Shown here: piece after piece, positions 1 to 10,095 of the stretch
How the letters are laid out: each line of letters starts with the position of its first letter
Position numbering within the stretch: the first letter of the stretch is position 1
Origin: Hydractinia symbiolongicarpus
Taxonomy: Eukaryota > Cnidaria > Hydrozoa > Anthoathecata > Hydractiniidae
Direction of reading: 5' to 3'
Assembly (NCBI RefSeq): GCF_029227915.1
Contig: NC_079880.1
Coordinates: 15,518,001 to 15,582,000 of the forward strand
Length of the DNA stretch: 64,000 nucleotides
Notes under the pieces: model-generated
What the model was told of the DNA's origin: nothing
Seen by the model: the letters and a program-made list of their open reading frames with translations, nothing else
Databases searched by the model: none
Program-made: the position numbers and the translations under genes

Positions 1-216
1 GCTATTCAGTATCACCTTGAGTATTACCTGTGTGAAAATCCACGCATCACCGGTTAGCTCATTTACGCATCATGCAGAAAACCTCTTGATTAATCAGAAA
101 TGTTTATCATTTCTGAATAGATGGGGAAAATGAGTTTGATCTTGTTGCTACCGCTTCATACTGATGAGGAGTGACTCAATGTTGTGAGAGAAAAAAAAAA
201 ATCTATTCAACGCGAC

Positions 217-3200
217 CTACAATTCCAAAGGCACCGTATGCATACCATCCTCGAGTACCTTTCGCTTATCGTAGAACACGGACAGTCCCAGATTATTTTG
301 CTAGTACGTGTCCATCCCCTGGTTGTGCACCCGGAAACCTACATTTTCGCAGTGTCTGCACTCCCCTTTAACGTATTCATGTACCCAGACCAAGTCACCG
401 CATTTTGCCATCCCTTTGCACGAAAACTTTGTGCCCTCTTGCCCTTCAACGAAATAGCACTTGGCTGTCAAAGCAATCATCCGAGACCCGATGAATTCCG
501 CTTTGAATAGTCCTCCCGTTCGACTCGAGAACTTGTAAGTGACAAGCAATTTTAACACGTCCCCGTCGTACTCGTCGAGCAGTTCATAGCGAACGACATC
601 TCGCAATCGTGATCCAGAGATGGCAAAATACGCCGAGTCCGTATCCATGTAGCAATACTCAAAGACCCGACGGTCTACGTACTTATCTAGGAAGTCGTAG
701 TAGAATTCGAGCATGCGCAACTTGGCCAGCTGGTAGACGGCGATGCCGCACTGGTAAGCTCTATCGATACCGACCTTGTGCTTACCTTTTCTGATCTCGT
801 ACGCATCTCCTATCTCTTCAAGGTCCTCGAGGTATGGGGATCTCATTGCTGCATTGACCTTCTTTTCATCTCTAATAAAAGTGGTATTCGCATGCTTTGC
901 CAGATCTTCGATCATCTTTCCGTAGAACCAGTTCCCTTTCAACTTCGTATCTCCCGCGATGCGCTTGTCTGGGTCTTCGCCGTGCATTAACAATCTCTTT
1001 CGGGAACCACTCCAAATTGGTAAAAGCCAGTCACTTTCAGCTCATGCTCTAGGTACCATTTTAGCACAGGCGTATACAACAGGATCTTTTCGGCTTTCAT
1101 CAAACCCAGGAGCTTACGAGTACCTGGAACACGCTTGCGAACCGTATTGAACAAGTACTCGTGCATGTGCTCGGGGATTTGACCGTCTGGTATCTCCTTG
1201 ACCACAAATAGCGGAGACATTTCGCTGAATTTGTCATACAGCTCCGGAGGTACTTCTACATCGACTTGTGTAAAACCGAAGAGTGAGCCATTTTGAACAC
1301 CTCGCGTCAGTATATTCAGATTGTGCGCCGCTGTCGGTGTAGTCACCTTGATCAGCTTTTCCTTCCCACAGGGAAAATCTTCCAGTAGGGTACTCGGGTA
1401 GAGCATGTTCGCGTGGTAACCTAGAATTTTCTTGCATTTGTTTGGCTCCCTGTAGATGAGAGATCTGATACCGGTCAAATCCCTCCCGTGATATTGGTAA
1501 AACACAATCGCTGGACCACCAACATACGCCTCATTCTTTGTGCACTCTGTGCATGATGCTTGAACTTCCCTGCAAGACTTGCATTTCTTGTTGAAGCATC
1601 TATCTTTACACTTATGCTTACAATGCTCTCCTGGAGCATAAAGCTCTAACTGGGGGTTCAGTCGCAGAGACTTGTTCAAGACGTAGCGCATCGACACACC
1701 TGGAATGCTTACCGCATCCTTCAAAATGTCAATCTCATCGTCGTAATACTGCAGCCTTGTCTTGTCCACGGATTCAATGAACGGTACCACGTCGGCTAGA
1801 TGGATGTACTCATACAACCAGTCTATTATAGTGACGCAGCCTCGCTTGTAAAACTCTCCACGGAACGTTCGTACCCCTCAGGAGATAGCATATTCTCCCA
1901 CTAAGACTACTATAGAAGTCCTCGTGCTCGACGGGGCCAACATGGCTCAGCTTGTCGTAGTTTGACAACCATTCGTGGGGGAACACGAGCTTTTCAAGCC
2001 TACATTCCAGAGACTTGCACCAACTGTCATAGCTCATCCCAGGAGCCAGGAAATTCTTGATATCTAGAAATTTGAACCTTGAGGTTGTGAGGAACATGTA
2101 GTCATTGTCTTTCTTCGCCACAGTGATCTTCTCGTTATCGTTTTTAGCAATTTGCTCCACAAAGTACCGCTTGATCAGGTTGATGTCATACTTACGACTG
2201 TTAAAACCGATCACCGCCACTTGATTTACCCACTCGTTCCAAGCGTCTTGATATCTATTCGGAAGCATATCAAAATCGTAAGGACTCGGATACATTCTCT
2301 CAACTTCCTCGACGATGAGGGCTTGTCTTTTTTCCAGCTGCTCCACAAACTGTTTAACCAAAATCTTAGGATCATGGTGCTCGATGAATGTTGGATCATT
2401 GTTCAAGCTATCATGAATGGCGACACTTACCGTAATATGATCCGTGCTGTACACTAGGTCTGTTGTTTGCCGCTGATTCAATGGTAGAAAAAGCGCTTCA
2501 AAATCAAAAATGATGTTGTGGGGGTGCGGTCGAAAGTCTTGCTTGAAGCAACTCTTGATTTTGGGTGGATTTTCACATTCCCAGACCGTGACAAGGTTAT
2601 AGCCTGAGCCCTTTATCATCCTTTCCTTATCCCTAGTTACAACGTAACGATTCTTGTCTGCAATCGTTCTATTTGGTTGACATAGAGATCCGTGCCACTT
2701 GCAACCGTTGTATTCGTAGACGGTCTTTGAGATTGGCTCATAACCGTCAAATTTACACAACACATGCCCCAGATCATTTCGCAGCACTCGTTCTCCTCCA
2801 TGACCGCAGAGTGTGTGATGTATTTGCCTCCCTGTCTGCTCAGCCATCGCCTCTATCTATTGGCACGCCGCGTAACTAAACCTTTCATCGTAAAATACTT
2901 TCTCCGACTTGCTCGGCATACGTTTCACTTTCTCACCTTTGCAAATTATTGTCGTCTTAGCACCCTCACAGTCATTCTTTGTGTGCCGCGTGAGATTGCA
3001 AGATTTTGTGAAGAGCTGGCCGCATGCATCACATTCCCAGTGTTGTGTCAAAACATGCATCTTTTTGATGTAGAAACAGTGCCCTTCCAGCATACTAAGA
3101 TTGATCGTTTCTAACCCCTCCTCGTGCGGATTCCGTCCGTAGCCGAGCCGCCATGGTGTTTTTCGGAGTTCGTCTTGGGCTCAAAGTCTCTGATGTTGAT

Positions 3201-4190
3201 CTTGGAGTGTTTGGCAATGCCCTCAAAGTTCACGAGCTTTGTAGCACTTATATCTTCCTGCTTTAGCTTGGAGTCCTCGTAGTACTCGCGAGCTAGTTTG
3301 AGAGCTTCTCGCATGATGTACTTTTCACGCTGCTTTCGCTCTCTCCGATAGTGCACTGCTAGACACGGCCATAAGCACAGGTTGTCCGTTCTTTCATCGT
3401 CCTTGTCAAAGCCGTAGATGCACCTCTTCTTTCGTAGCCAGTCCGGCAATAGTCCGCATCCGAGTAAAGGCTCCCTCGTAGAGATGATCTTGACCCGCAC
3501 GTGTTTGAAGACAATTTTGCCTTCGTACGCTCCGGGGGTCTCTATGGTTCTGTCGGGTGGTAGGTAGGCCTTGGTCCAGAACTCTTGATATTCCAGATCG
3601 AGGCGCTTCATCCCGCATTCTTCGATAAAGGATTCGATTTCAGCCATGCTCGCTAGTGACTTGGAGCTCTTGGTTTTGTGGTAATCAGACACGTCGCTAC
3701 CACCCCGGTAGATATCACAGCTGAAAATGTAGACTACCTTGACGCGCATGTCTACGTGGGGCGTGATTTTTCGCATGATCCTCTGACAGTGGTTGATTAA
3801 GGTTTTTGTTGAACCTCCACGTCTTGATGCGATTCCCGTCTTTTAACATTTGCGTATCATGTTTGTCAAATATGTGCTGGATATCCTCAACACCTTCGGG
3901 TTGGTTTTTCTCTTGTGGGAACAGATGTTTGATATCTTTGATTCCCTGTTATTCGTTCGCTTCCCGTTCTACTTCGTCGTGAAGCGACAGCGCCCTCAAA
4001 ATTCGCTCCTTCGCCTTGTTATAGTAGAAGCCAACGGTATCCCGCACGCTCTTCAATCGATCAGCAAGAGCGTCGCGTGTTGTTGCTACTGGTGCCAACA
4101 CGGTGTCGTATAGTTTGCTGATAGCGTTCCTGAATCAACTCATCTTTATTATAGGTAGGGTTCAACTTCAAAACACCGGTCCTCGAGTAT
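217..4190 (-). pseudogene. Decayed family B DNA polymerase (protein-primed viral/transposon type)
   Basis: Consecutive minus-strand reading blocks form one polymerase read from about 4190 down to 217. The N-terminal block (3780-4190) includes KLYDTVLAPVATTRD. The 2857-3093 block has a C2H2-like finger (CDACGQLF then H-x3-C). The 1810-2847 block has exonuclease motifs IIFDFEAL and GFNSRKYDINLIK. The 987-1817 block has polymerase motif A, and 301-993 has YGK (motif B) and YMDTDSAYF (motif C). Frames change near 3780, 3100, 2850, 1815 and 990. An in-frame TAG lies at 301-303, with recognisable tail to 217. The Asp expected in motif A is His (codon 1413-1415, GYHANMLYP), so the copy is catalytically dead as well as broken. 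Such polymerases replicate self-synthesising or virus-like elements. It differs clearly from the Polinton polymerase at 19.8-31.1 kb. No capsid or integrase gene is seen beside it. Confidence 0.85.
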
Positions 4191-4209
4191 AGGAATTCCC
4201 CCTACTCAA

Positions 4210-4647
4210 ATGTGCATGCGTCGGTTTTGTCGGTTTCCGTCGGCTGGGTCACGTGTTACTGCGCATGCGTTGATTTTTGGCGGATTTCTCGGAATTTCAG
4301 GTTTTGGGATTTCTCGGAATTTCGGGACGTGTGACGAGGTTTTGGAGGGGGTGTTGGAGGAGTGTTTTTTAGTGGGGTTTGATGATCTAAAGGTGTTAAA
4401 GGAGCGAAATCCTGTTTATGTTGACTCCCTTCTACTACTACATGCTTTACAAACATTGTTGGACCTAGGTTTTACCTTCGGGTATGCCCTAGCAGTGAAG
4501 AAGGTTCTAGGGATCACGAGACCCTATGAAGAGATAGACATTAAAGATGATTGGAAGGTAAAAGAGTACTTTCCCGCAGGTAGAGCAACTCGCGAAATTG
4601 CTGTAGAGAAGGGATGGATTCCGGCAAGCATGGTGCTTAAGAACTAG
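4210..4647 (+). CDS. Hypothetical protein, 145 aa, divergent from the polymerase
   Basis: An open frame of 145 codons starts only about 20 bp from the upstream edge of the decayed polymerase and runs the other way. Base composition is more balanced than in the flanks, which favours past coding. The N-terminal third is hydrophobic and glycine/phenylalanine-rich and includes an imperfect DNA repeat (two TTTCTCGGAATTTC units near 4285-4325). The remainder looks like a soluble helical protein ending in EKGWIPASMVLKN. I do not recognise the family. It could be a gene of the same element as the polymerase or a host fragment. The true start may be an internal codon after the repeat. Confidence 0.4.
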   Translation: MCMRRFCRFPSAGSRVTAHALIFGGFLGISGFGISRNFGTCDEVLEGVLEECFLVGFDDLKVLKERNPVYVDSLLLLHALQTLLDLGFTFGYALAVKKVLGITRPYEEIDIKDDWKVKEYFPAGRATREIAVEKGWIPASMVLKN

Positions 4648-4684
4648 AGACATCTACTACCAGCCGGAGCATCTTTAGATTGAA

Positions 4685-4851
4685 CGAAAGCCATCAAGTT
4701 ACTTGCTGCGGAAATCGCGAGCGTAAGCTATCGCAAGGTTCCAACATGTCGCGAAAGAAAGTTACAGTGGGTAACTTTCTTTCGCGACATGTTGGAACCT
4801 TGCGATAGCTTACGCTCGCGATTTCCGCAGCAAGTAACTTGATGGCTTTCG
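4685..4851. repeat. Perfect palindrome: 81-bp arms, 5-bp spacer
   Basis: Arms 4685-4765 and 4771-4851 are exact reverse complements; the spacer AGTGG is at 4766-4770. Arms start CGAAAGCCATCAAG and end AAAGAAAGTTAC. A further direct copy of the arm end (GCAAGTAACTTGATGGCT) follows at about 4858-4876. The sequence is far less A+T-rich than its surroundings. It could be two terminal repeats of an element joined head to head, or a foldback terminus. It contains no ORF. Confidence 0.95.
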
Positions 4852-4861
4852 ATTAGAGCAA

Positions 4862-5130
4862 GTAACTTGATGGCTAGCTAGCATATAACTGACGACTTAG
4901 CTTAAATAATAATAAAACTTAGATAGCATATAGCTAACTAGCTGCTTTAAATGTTAGGTGGCATAAAAAAGGCGAACAGAGCCATATAGTTAGCATAAAA
5001 GTAGCTACAAAGCTAGCATAAAATTAAGTGCTTAGCTGGGAAAAAACTACCAATTTAGCTAGCATAAAATTAGCTATTTTTTATGTAGCACAAAATCAGC
5101 TACATAGCTAGCATTGAAAAAGTTCATTTG
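4862..5130. repeat. Degenerate short repeat, GCTAGCATAAAA-type
   Basis: Variants of TAGCTAGCATAAAATTAGCT recur irregularly every 20-40 bp (for example near 4877, 4945, 4990, 5010, 5060 and 5108). They form a loose, palindrome-rich satellite-like tract next to the perfect palindrome. No gene is seen. Confidence 0.6.
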
Positions 5131-5282
5131 GACAAATCTTCTTGCTATCTAGGCTACACATACTACACAGCAAGTGAGATAATTCTACTCTGAAGGAATG
5201 TCCCATTACATAACTTGTTCTAGCTACAATTGTGGACAAAATTTGTTGGCTCTAACAATTTTAAAACAAAAAGCAAGAATCA

Positions 5283-5906
5283 ATAAGTTTAGGAAAGTCA
5301 GAATCAACACTACTTTAACGTCAATATCCTATATTAAATTAATGAAGCCATTACAGTGCACCTAAAACTTAGAGGCCAAATAACTTGGAAACGAGGTGGT
5401 AACATCAATGATTCTTCACCGCGTAGGTAACTAGGGAGCACCTAGGACCAATTTGGGTAATTTTCCAAAACCTGGTTCTCCAATCCGTTTCGGAATGGAC
5501 GGGTTGATGACGTCATCAAAAAACCTTTAAACCCCAATATCTCTGCAATCGTTTGTCAAAAGTACATAATCCTATACATTTTCTTGATCATCGTTTCAAG
5601 GTCTATACGATGAAGGTAACAGGGATATAAATTTCTGAAAATTTTTTTTTGCGTTTTAACTGACCATTGCTGACGTCAGCAAAATGTTTAACCCTTATAT
5701 GTCCTTAGTCGCACGTAGAAAAGATATGATCCTATATATTATTTTGATCAGCGTTTCAACCTCTACACGTTACAGGCAACGAATAAACTAAATTTCGCGA
5801 ATTTTTTATCTACAGTGCACTGCTGACGTCAGCAAAACATCTAAAACAACTTTCTTTTTATTGACCTTTTGCCTAAGTGGATTTCTCCACGGGCTTTATA
5901 GACTAG
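5283..5906 (+). mobile_element. Helitron-like non-autonomous element, copy 1 (5'-truncated)
   Basis: Non-coding repeat shared with the copies at 5907, 16827, 62175 and 62910; its 3' end is also shared with 11724-12887, 18215 and 54206. The 3' end has a small hairpin (GTGGA-TTTC-TCCAC) and terminates GACTAG at 5906, fitting the Helitron CTRR end. Two TGATGACGTCATCA-type palindromes lie inside. The 5' end is missing. The next base begins a new copy. Confidence 0.65.
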
Positions 5907-6190
5907 TCTCTTATAATAAGACAGAGCTTTTGTCTGTTTGTCTGTCTGTCTGTGACTTTTGCCAAGTGGATTATATTCTTCACTATTTTCTTTGATAAAG
6001 TTAAACTAACATTAACATCAAAGGAAAGTATATTAAAGTAATTACAGTGCCATTACAAAGCCATTACAGTGCACTTAAAACTTTGAGGCCAAATAACTTG
6101 GAAACGAGGTGGCGACTTCAATGATTTTTTACCGCGTGGGTAACTAGGGACAACCTAGGACCAATTTGGGTAATTTTTTCAAACCTGGGT
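5907..6190 (+). mobile_element. Helitron-like non-autonomous element, copy 2 (5' part)
   Basis: Begins TCTCTTATAATAAGACAGAG directly after the CTAG of copy 1, then a TCTG/TCTGTT-rich stretch. The body matches copy 1 until about 6190, where similarity stops. It therefore carries the TC-type 5' end and lacks the 3' hairpin. Confidence 0.6.
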
Positions 6191-7663
6191 CCCCGAAAGT
6201 GGCACCTACATTTTTGCGAGGAGACCCTGACCCCGCTTCGCAACCCTTTCTATATTGATTACTGCGAAAGGTTCTTTCCACAAAAGTATTTTTCACACAA
6301 TACGCAGACATGTGTGTTTGGTTAAGCTTTTCTTCGTCTCGGAATAAAAAATGAACACATTGGTGAATATTTTACGCGGAGCCAATTCAGGTGCGAGATT
6401 ACATGAGAAACTAGCCGAGGCAGTAAAAATTTTATTTATAAAGCGGTTTGACATTGATTTCTAAAAGAATGTCTTAAGATCTAGCGCTCATAATGTTGTA
6501 TTTATTATAGTGTAGTTAAGTCTAGCTTAAGATAAACGTATTTCATATTCCTGTACAAGTTACCGACTCACACCTTAGGTGGCTAGTGTTTGGAAACGAA
6601 ACTTCACGAACGAAAAGTTGTTTAATGGCGCGCCGCTTATTCACTTTTGTGCAAAAGGCGCATATTTAGATTTCCGTACAAAAGTTTGACTGATTTTTTC
6701 CGCCATTATGAGTCTTATGTATTTAGTCCTTATCTTAGCCTTTCAACTATGGTTTTACATTAATTTAATATCATTTTAGAGCTTAAAACATATTGATTGC
6801 ATCAATTATAAGGAACTTTCAGCTAGCTATAGCAAAATTAGGTGCATTATGGAAATTCATTCTGCAGACTTTGATCCTATATTTTATTTCATTTTATTCT
6901 ATTTCTAAAGTTTTTACCAGTGTTGCTAATGATTTTGTTTCTCCATTATAATGATACGATCATCTTGAAATTTGTCATTTCAGATGATTCTTCACCCCAA
7001 AAGTCTTGACATCAATCAAATATAATTGTAAACACAAACTTTCACTTTATTATAGACAACAACATCATTGGTTACATCACAAATTTATCGCCAAGGAAGT
7101 CCAAAATTTTACATTTGTTATGTTGTTGAGATTTTTCAAATCGAAGAGAAATAAGCTGCGTAGGAGCTTTTATATTATTTAGTATGTATATGTAGAGCCT
7201 AGCGTATCTCATATTGAAGAAAAAAACACATCACAGAATTAAGACGTCAAACACGAAATTAGGACGTTTTAGGTAATTATCTTTTGTTCAACCGGGAAAA
7301 ATTTCCACTTTGTTTACCTGCATTTTTGCAAAGTTATTTATGGAATAAAAAGATGAGGGTGCCAATAAGTTGCATACACCGTGAAAAGTGCGAGCGTTTT
7401 CTGGCGAGTTCGGCGTTTTAAAAAAAATTCAGTTATTCGTTTGAAAAAACCTACATAGAACGAACAATGCCCGAACAAAAAAAAAAGATTCGCCACAAAA
7501 ATACTCAATGATTCACCACAAATTATTTAAAAAAGTATAAAAATTAAAATGAACTAAATATGCGGTAGCGAATTGCTTAAAAGAACTGTTTTTGATGGTT
7601 TTTAATAAGATTTACTTAATAAATAACTTATACATAAACTTTATTAACTCCTTTCTCTTCAAG
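6191..7663. other. A+T-rich gene-free stretch
   Basis: No ORF with coding character, no terminal repeats and no RNA gene seen. Several A and T homopolymers occur. The last 100 bp may be the intron before the exon at 7664. Confidence 0.5.
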
Positions 7664-7666
7664 CGT

Positions 7667-7882
7667 ATGCTTTCAACTGTCGTCCGCCATGTTTATGTTA
7701 CGCGTGCTCAAGAAAGTACAGGCGGTTTTAGCGAACAACCGTCAATTAAATTCGAAAAGTCGCCCGAGCTTACCCTTATATATGCGGGCGTTTGCGGCTT
7801 ATCCGAACCCTTGTTAAAAACCATGAAGTTATGTGGCGAGATGAGTCACCAGATCATCGCTGGGGTAATAAAAGGATGGTAG
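7667..7882 (+). CDS. Possible small gene or 3'-terminal exon, 71 aa
   Basis: The frame is open from 7592, but sensible coding starts at the ATG at 7667. This follows a good splice acceptor (CTTTCTCTTCAAG ending at 7663), so this may be the last exon of a longer gene. Base composition rises in G+C across the ORF compared with both flanks, and an AATAAA signal lies at 7917-7922, 35 bp past the stop. The first 15 residues (MLSTVVRHVYVTRAQ) are basic and amphipathic, as in a mitochondrial presequence. A short hydrophobic patch follows in the middle. I do not recognise the family. Confidence 0.45.
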   Translation: MLSTVVRHVYVTRAQESTGGFSEQPSIKFEKSPELTLIYAGVCGLSEPLLKTMKLCGEMSHQIIAGVIKGW

Positions 7883-7922
7883 AGGACATATATTTTTTTT
7901 CACTTTCAAAAAATGCAATAAA

Positions 7923-9205
7923 TATAAGAAAGAAAAACAATGTGGTTGCCTAATATATTTTTTCAGTTTTAACGTTTATTGTTGTATTAAAAAACACAAT
8001 TTTTGAGGATTGAAGTTCGAAGTACCTGTACTTTTTTCATGATGTTACTTCTATTCCGATAATTTTGTGAAGATTTTTGAGAATCACATCCAAGCTGCTA
8101 CTTTTTATAAATTCCTTGTCTTTCATAAGTGATATTTTTTTCTCATTTGCAAATTTAACTTAAAATTGCAGCAATATGATGTACCGATGGTAGAAACAGG
8201 ACTTGTCTATTGCGTTTTACAGGAATCAATTTTTCGCATACCCAGTGTTGTATCTTTATTTTTATTATATATATACTTATATATATAGTTAATTGTGTAT
8301 TCTTTTGGTATTCATCGTTTTTGAAAACAATTTATTAAAAGAAAATAAATAAAAAAGTATTACTGATATTCTTTTATAGTAAAAGTTCTTTATATACAGT
8401 GTTTTTTTAATCGTTATCACCCTCTATATGCAAGTACTGCTGCTATCCATTGTAATAGAACATTTCCACAAATGCGTAGATAGTTGAAAACCTTCTTGTT
8501 TCAACTGACAGAAGGTCAGAATAGCCTTCTCGAAGTTGTGAGTGTTTAAGCTGTCCCACTTTCTTGCATAGGCAGATTTTAACCATGTTCTAATTGACTT
8601 ATTAGGATTGGATTGTGTGTTCAAACCGATAGGTTTTCTTGTTGGATCTGGAATAATCGAGCTGCTTAATAATTTTTTAAAAAAATCATACGTTACAAAC
8701 GTTGAAAGTTAAAGGGGATATCCGGTAATGCGGAAATATGTTGACATCATCTTGGGCCAAAACAATAGTTTTGTGAGTTTTTCACAATACTTTCCAATGG
8801 CCTCTTAATCGTAATAACGGATTCTGAAGATTTCTTTTGCGAAGCTTTCTTTATTTTAAGATAATTTGTGATAATATCGCTTTTGCTCGCCCTTTGAGGT
8901 CGTTCAATCTTGTGGTTTTTTGGAAGTCATTTCGTTATATTATAACGTTTACCGACAAGCAACTTTTGCCACAAAATAAAACTTGTTTTTTTTGGTTTGA
9001 CGTTCTCTCAAGATTTAGAACTCAGCTCAATGAAAGTTCACCTGTGAACAATAAAAAACTGAACTTTTTCATACACAATTTTTACAAACGGGTTGTGTCA
9101 ATGTTTCGTACTTAAACATCAGTGGTAAAAACTTTCACTACAACCTATTGTTATATATCCAAAGAAAAAAACAAAGCAAAAAACAAAAAGTAAATCAAAT
9201 CAGTT
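7923..9205. other. A+T-rich gene-free stretch
   Basis: Contains a short TA-rich run near 8262-8290. The ORFs at 8424-8624 (minus) and 8837-9115 (plus) show no coding signature. Nothing else is supported. Confidence 0.45.
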
Positions 9206-9209
9206 GCTA

Positions 9210-9215
9210 TTTATT
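9210..9215 (-). terminator. Poly(A) signal AATAAA of secreted gene, copy 1
   Basis: Reads AATAAA on the minus strand, about 35 bp beyond the TAA stop at 9248-9250, in the expected place for 3' end formation. Confidence 0.55.
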
Positions 9216-9247
9216 TTTAAAATCACAAAAACATAACATAAGGTAGT

Positions 9248-9577
9248 TTAGCAGTCAGGACAGTATGGGCATTGGATGGTTTTCCATTCTTGATCAAACC
9301 TTCCACCTGCAGAGCTGTACAAGATACATTCATGCGAAAGCTGAAGTGCTTGATGGTTGTATGAAATCTGCTTGCAGTTACGGCGTTTGTAGCACTCTGC
9401 GATGCATTTTCGAGATAAGTCAGCGTCAACTCCAGCGTCAAGCCATAATGTGGCAATTACATTGCCTGTACCTTTTTTTTGGAAATGAACATTGTCTTTC
9501 CAACACCATTCTTGTATTGTGTCGCACGAACAGTATGCGATCAGCATAAAAGCGAAAACGAATATCATTTGCTTCAT
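9248..9577 (-). CDS. Secreted Cys-rich protein, PAN/apple-like, copy 1 (109 aa)
   Basis: Starts MKQMIFVFAFMLIAYCSC, a clear signal peptide ending about residue 18. The mature part has eight cysteines (25, 58, 62, 68, 84, 103, 106, 109). The stretch RKCIAECYKRRNCKQISYN followed by ECILYSS resembles the C-x3-C-x5-C core of PAN/apple domains. An extracellular binding role is likely; the ligand is unknown. The coding part is one exon, preceded by a 5'UTR intron at 9588-9731. It is nearly identical to the gene at 13289-13618: by eye two base changes in 330, one of them Met4 to Ile. The PAN assignment is by cysteine pattern only and could be wrong. Confidence 0.85.
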   Translation of the reverse strand: MKQMIFVFAFMLIAYCSCDTIQEWCWKDNVHFQKKGTGNVIATLWLDAGVDADLSRKCIAECYKRRNCKQISYNHQALQLSHECILYSSAGGRFDQEWKTIQCPYCPDC

Positions 9578-9587
9578 GATGTTAGAA

Positions 9588-9731
9588 CTATAAAATAGAA
9601 AAGAATAGTTACTTATGGTGCTATTATATATTCACTTTTTTTATCGTTCAATATTTACAGCTCGAAGTGGAAGGAAAAAAGAAAAAAGAGGAAGCTTTGA
9701 AGCATTAATAAAAATGATCGCTTTTACTCAC
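9588..9731 (-). other. 5'UTR intron of secreted gene, copy 1
   Basis: The minus strand reads donor A/GTGAGTA at 9731 and acceptor CTATTTTATAG ending at 9588, ten bases before the ATG. The paired gene keeps a canonical donor (GTAAGT) and the same acceptor, which supports the intron (144 bp) although it lies in the UTR. Confidence 0.65.
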
Positions 9732-9790
9732 TAAAATTAGCTAGTCGATGCAAAAGGTTACAGAAGCAATGATGTTCCTCTTTCGCGTGC

Positions 9791-9800
9791 TTTATTTATG
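9791..9800 (-). promoter_or_regulatory. TATA-like element, secreted gene copy 1
   Basis: Minus strand CATAAATAAA sits about 30 bp before the conserved ACATCATT, a plausible start of the 5'UTR exon. The other copy has a better match, TATAAATTAGG, at the same place. Confidence 0.4.
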
Positions 9801-10034
9801 AAAAACAGCGCTCCAAATATTTGGTTACAACATTTGATTTTTTGCACACATTTTAATTGAATTTTTATTTTTGCTTACCTAATAAAAATATTGTCAAAAA
9901 ATCATTTTAATCAAGTTTAATGCATGTATTATTATGTTTGCTTCCTTATCAAATTTTGCTTTACAAGTAAAAGTTTCTTTCAATCGAACTTAGTTTCCAT
10001 AGAAACACTTCTTGCTTGCAAAGCAAAATTAATT
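9801..10034. other. Upstream region of secreted gene, copy 1
   Basis: Partly alignable to the upstream region of copy 2 and to 17700-17800 (for example TTTTTGCTTACCTAATA), otherwise unremarkable. Confidence 0.4.
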
Positions 10035-10095
10035 GTACGTTTCATAGCTACATAATTGCGTGACTTAACTATGCAAATTATATAAAAATATATGT
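10035..10095 (-). promoter_or_regulatory. Conserved upstream block with octamer-like TATGCAAAT (copy 1)
   Basis: TTTCATAGCTACATAATTGC, then GTGACTTAACTATGCAAAT and a TATA-rich end, is matched at 14178-14225 and at about 17808-17865. The TATGCAAA core resembles the POU octamer ATGCAAAT. It lies roughly 250-300 bp upstream of the inferred start site. Its regulatory role is inferred from conservation between diverged flanks. Confidence 0.5.

Noticed and set aside
184-990. Plus-strand ORFs at 171-510, 609-794 and 778-990
   Set aside because: Antisense shadows of the polymerase reading.
1-4650. Mitochondrial linear-DNA polymerase relic (medusozoan polB)
   Set aside because: The standard code reads well, the protein has a C2H2 finger, and the neighbours are nuclear transposons; a nuclear selfish-element polymerase fits better.
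8424-8624. 66-aa minus-strand ORF
   Set aside because: No neighbour, splice or homology support; length within chance expectation.
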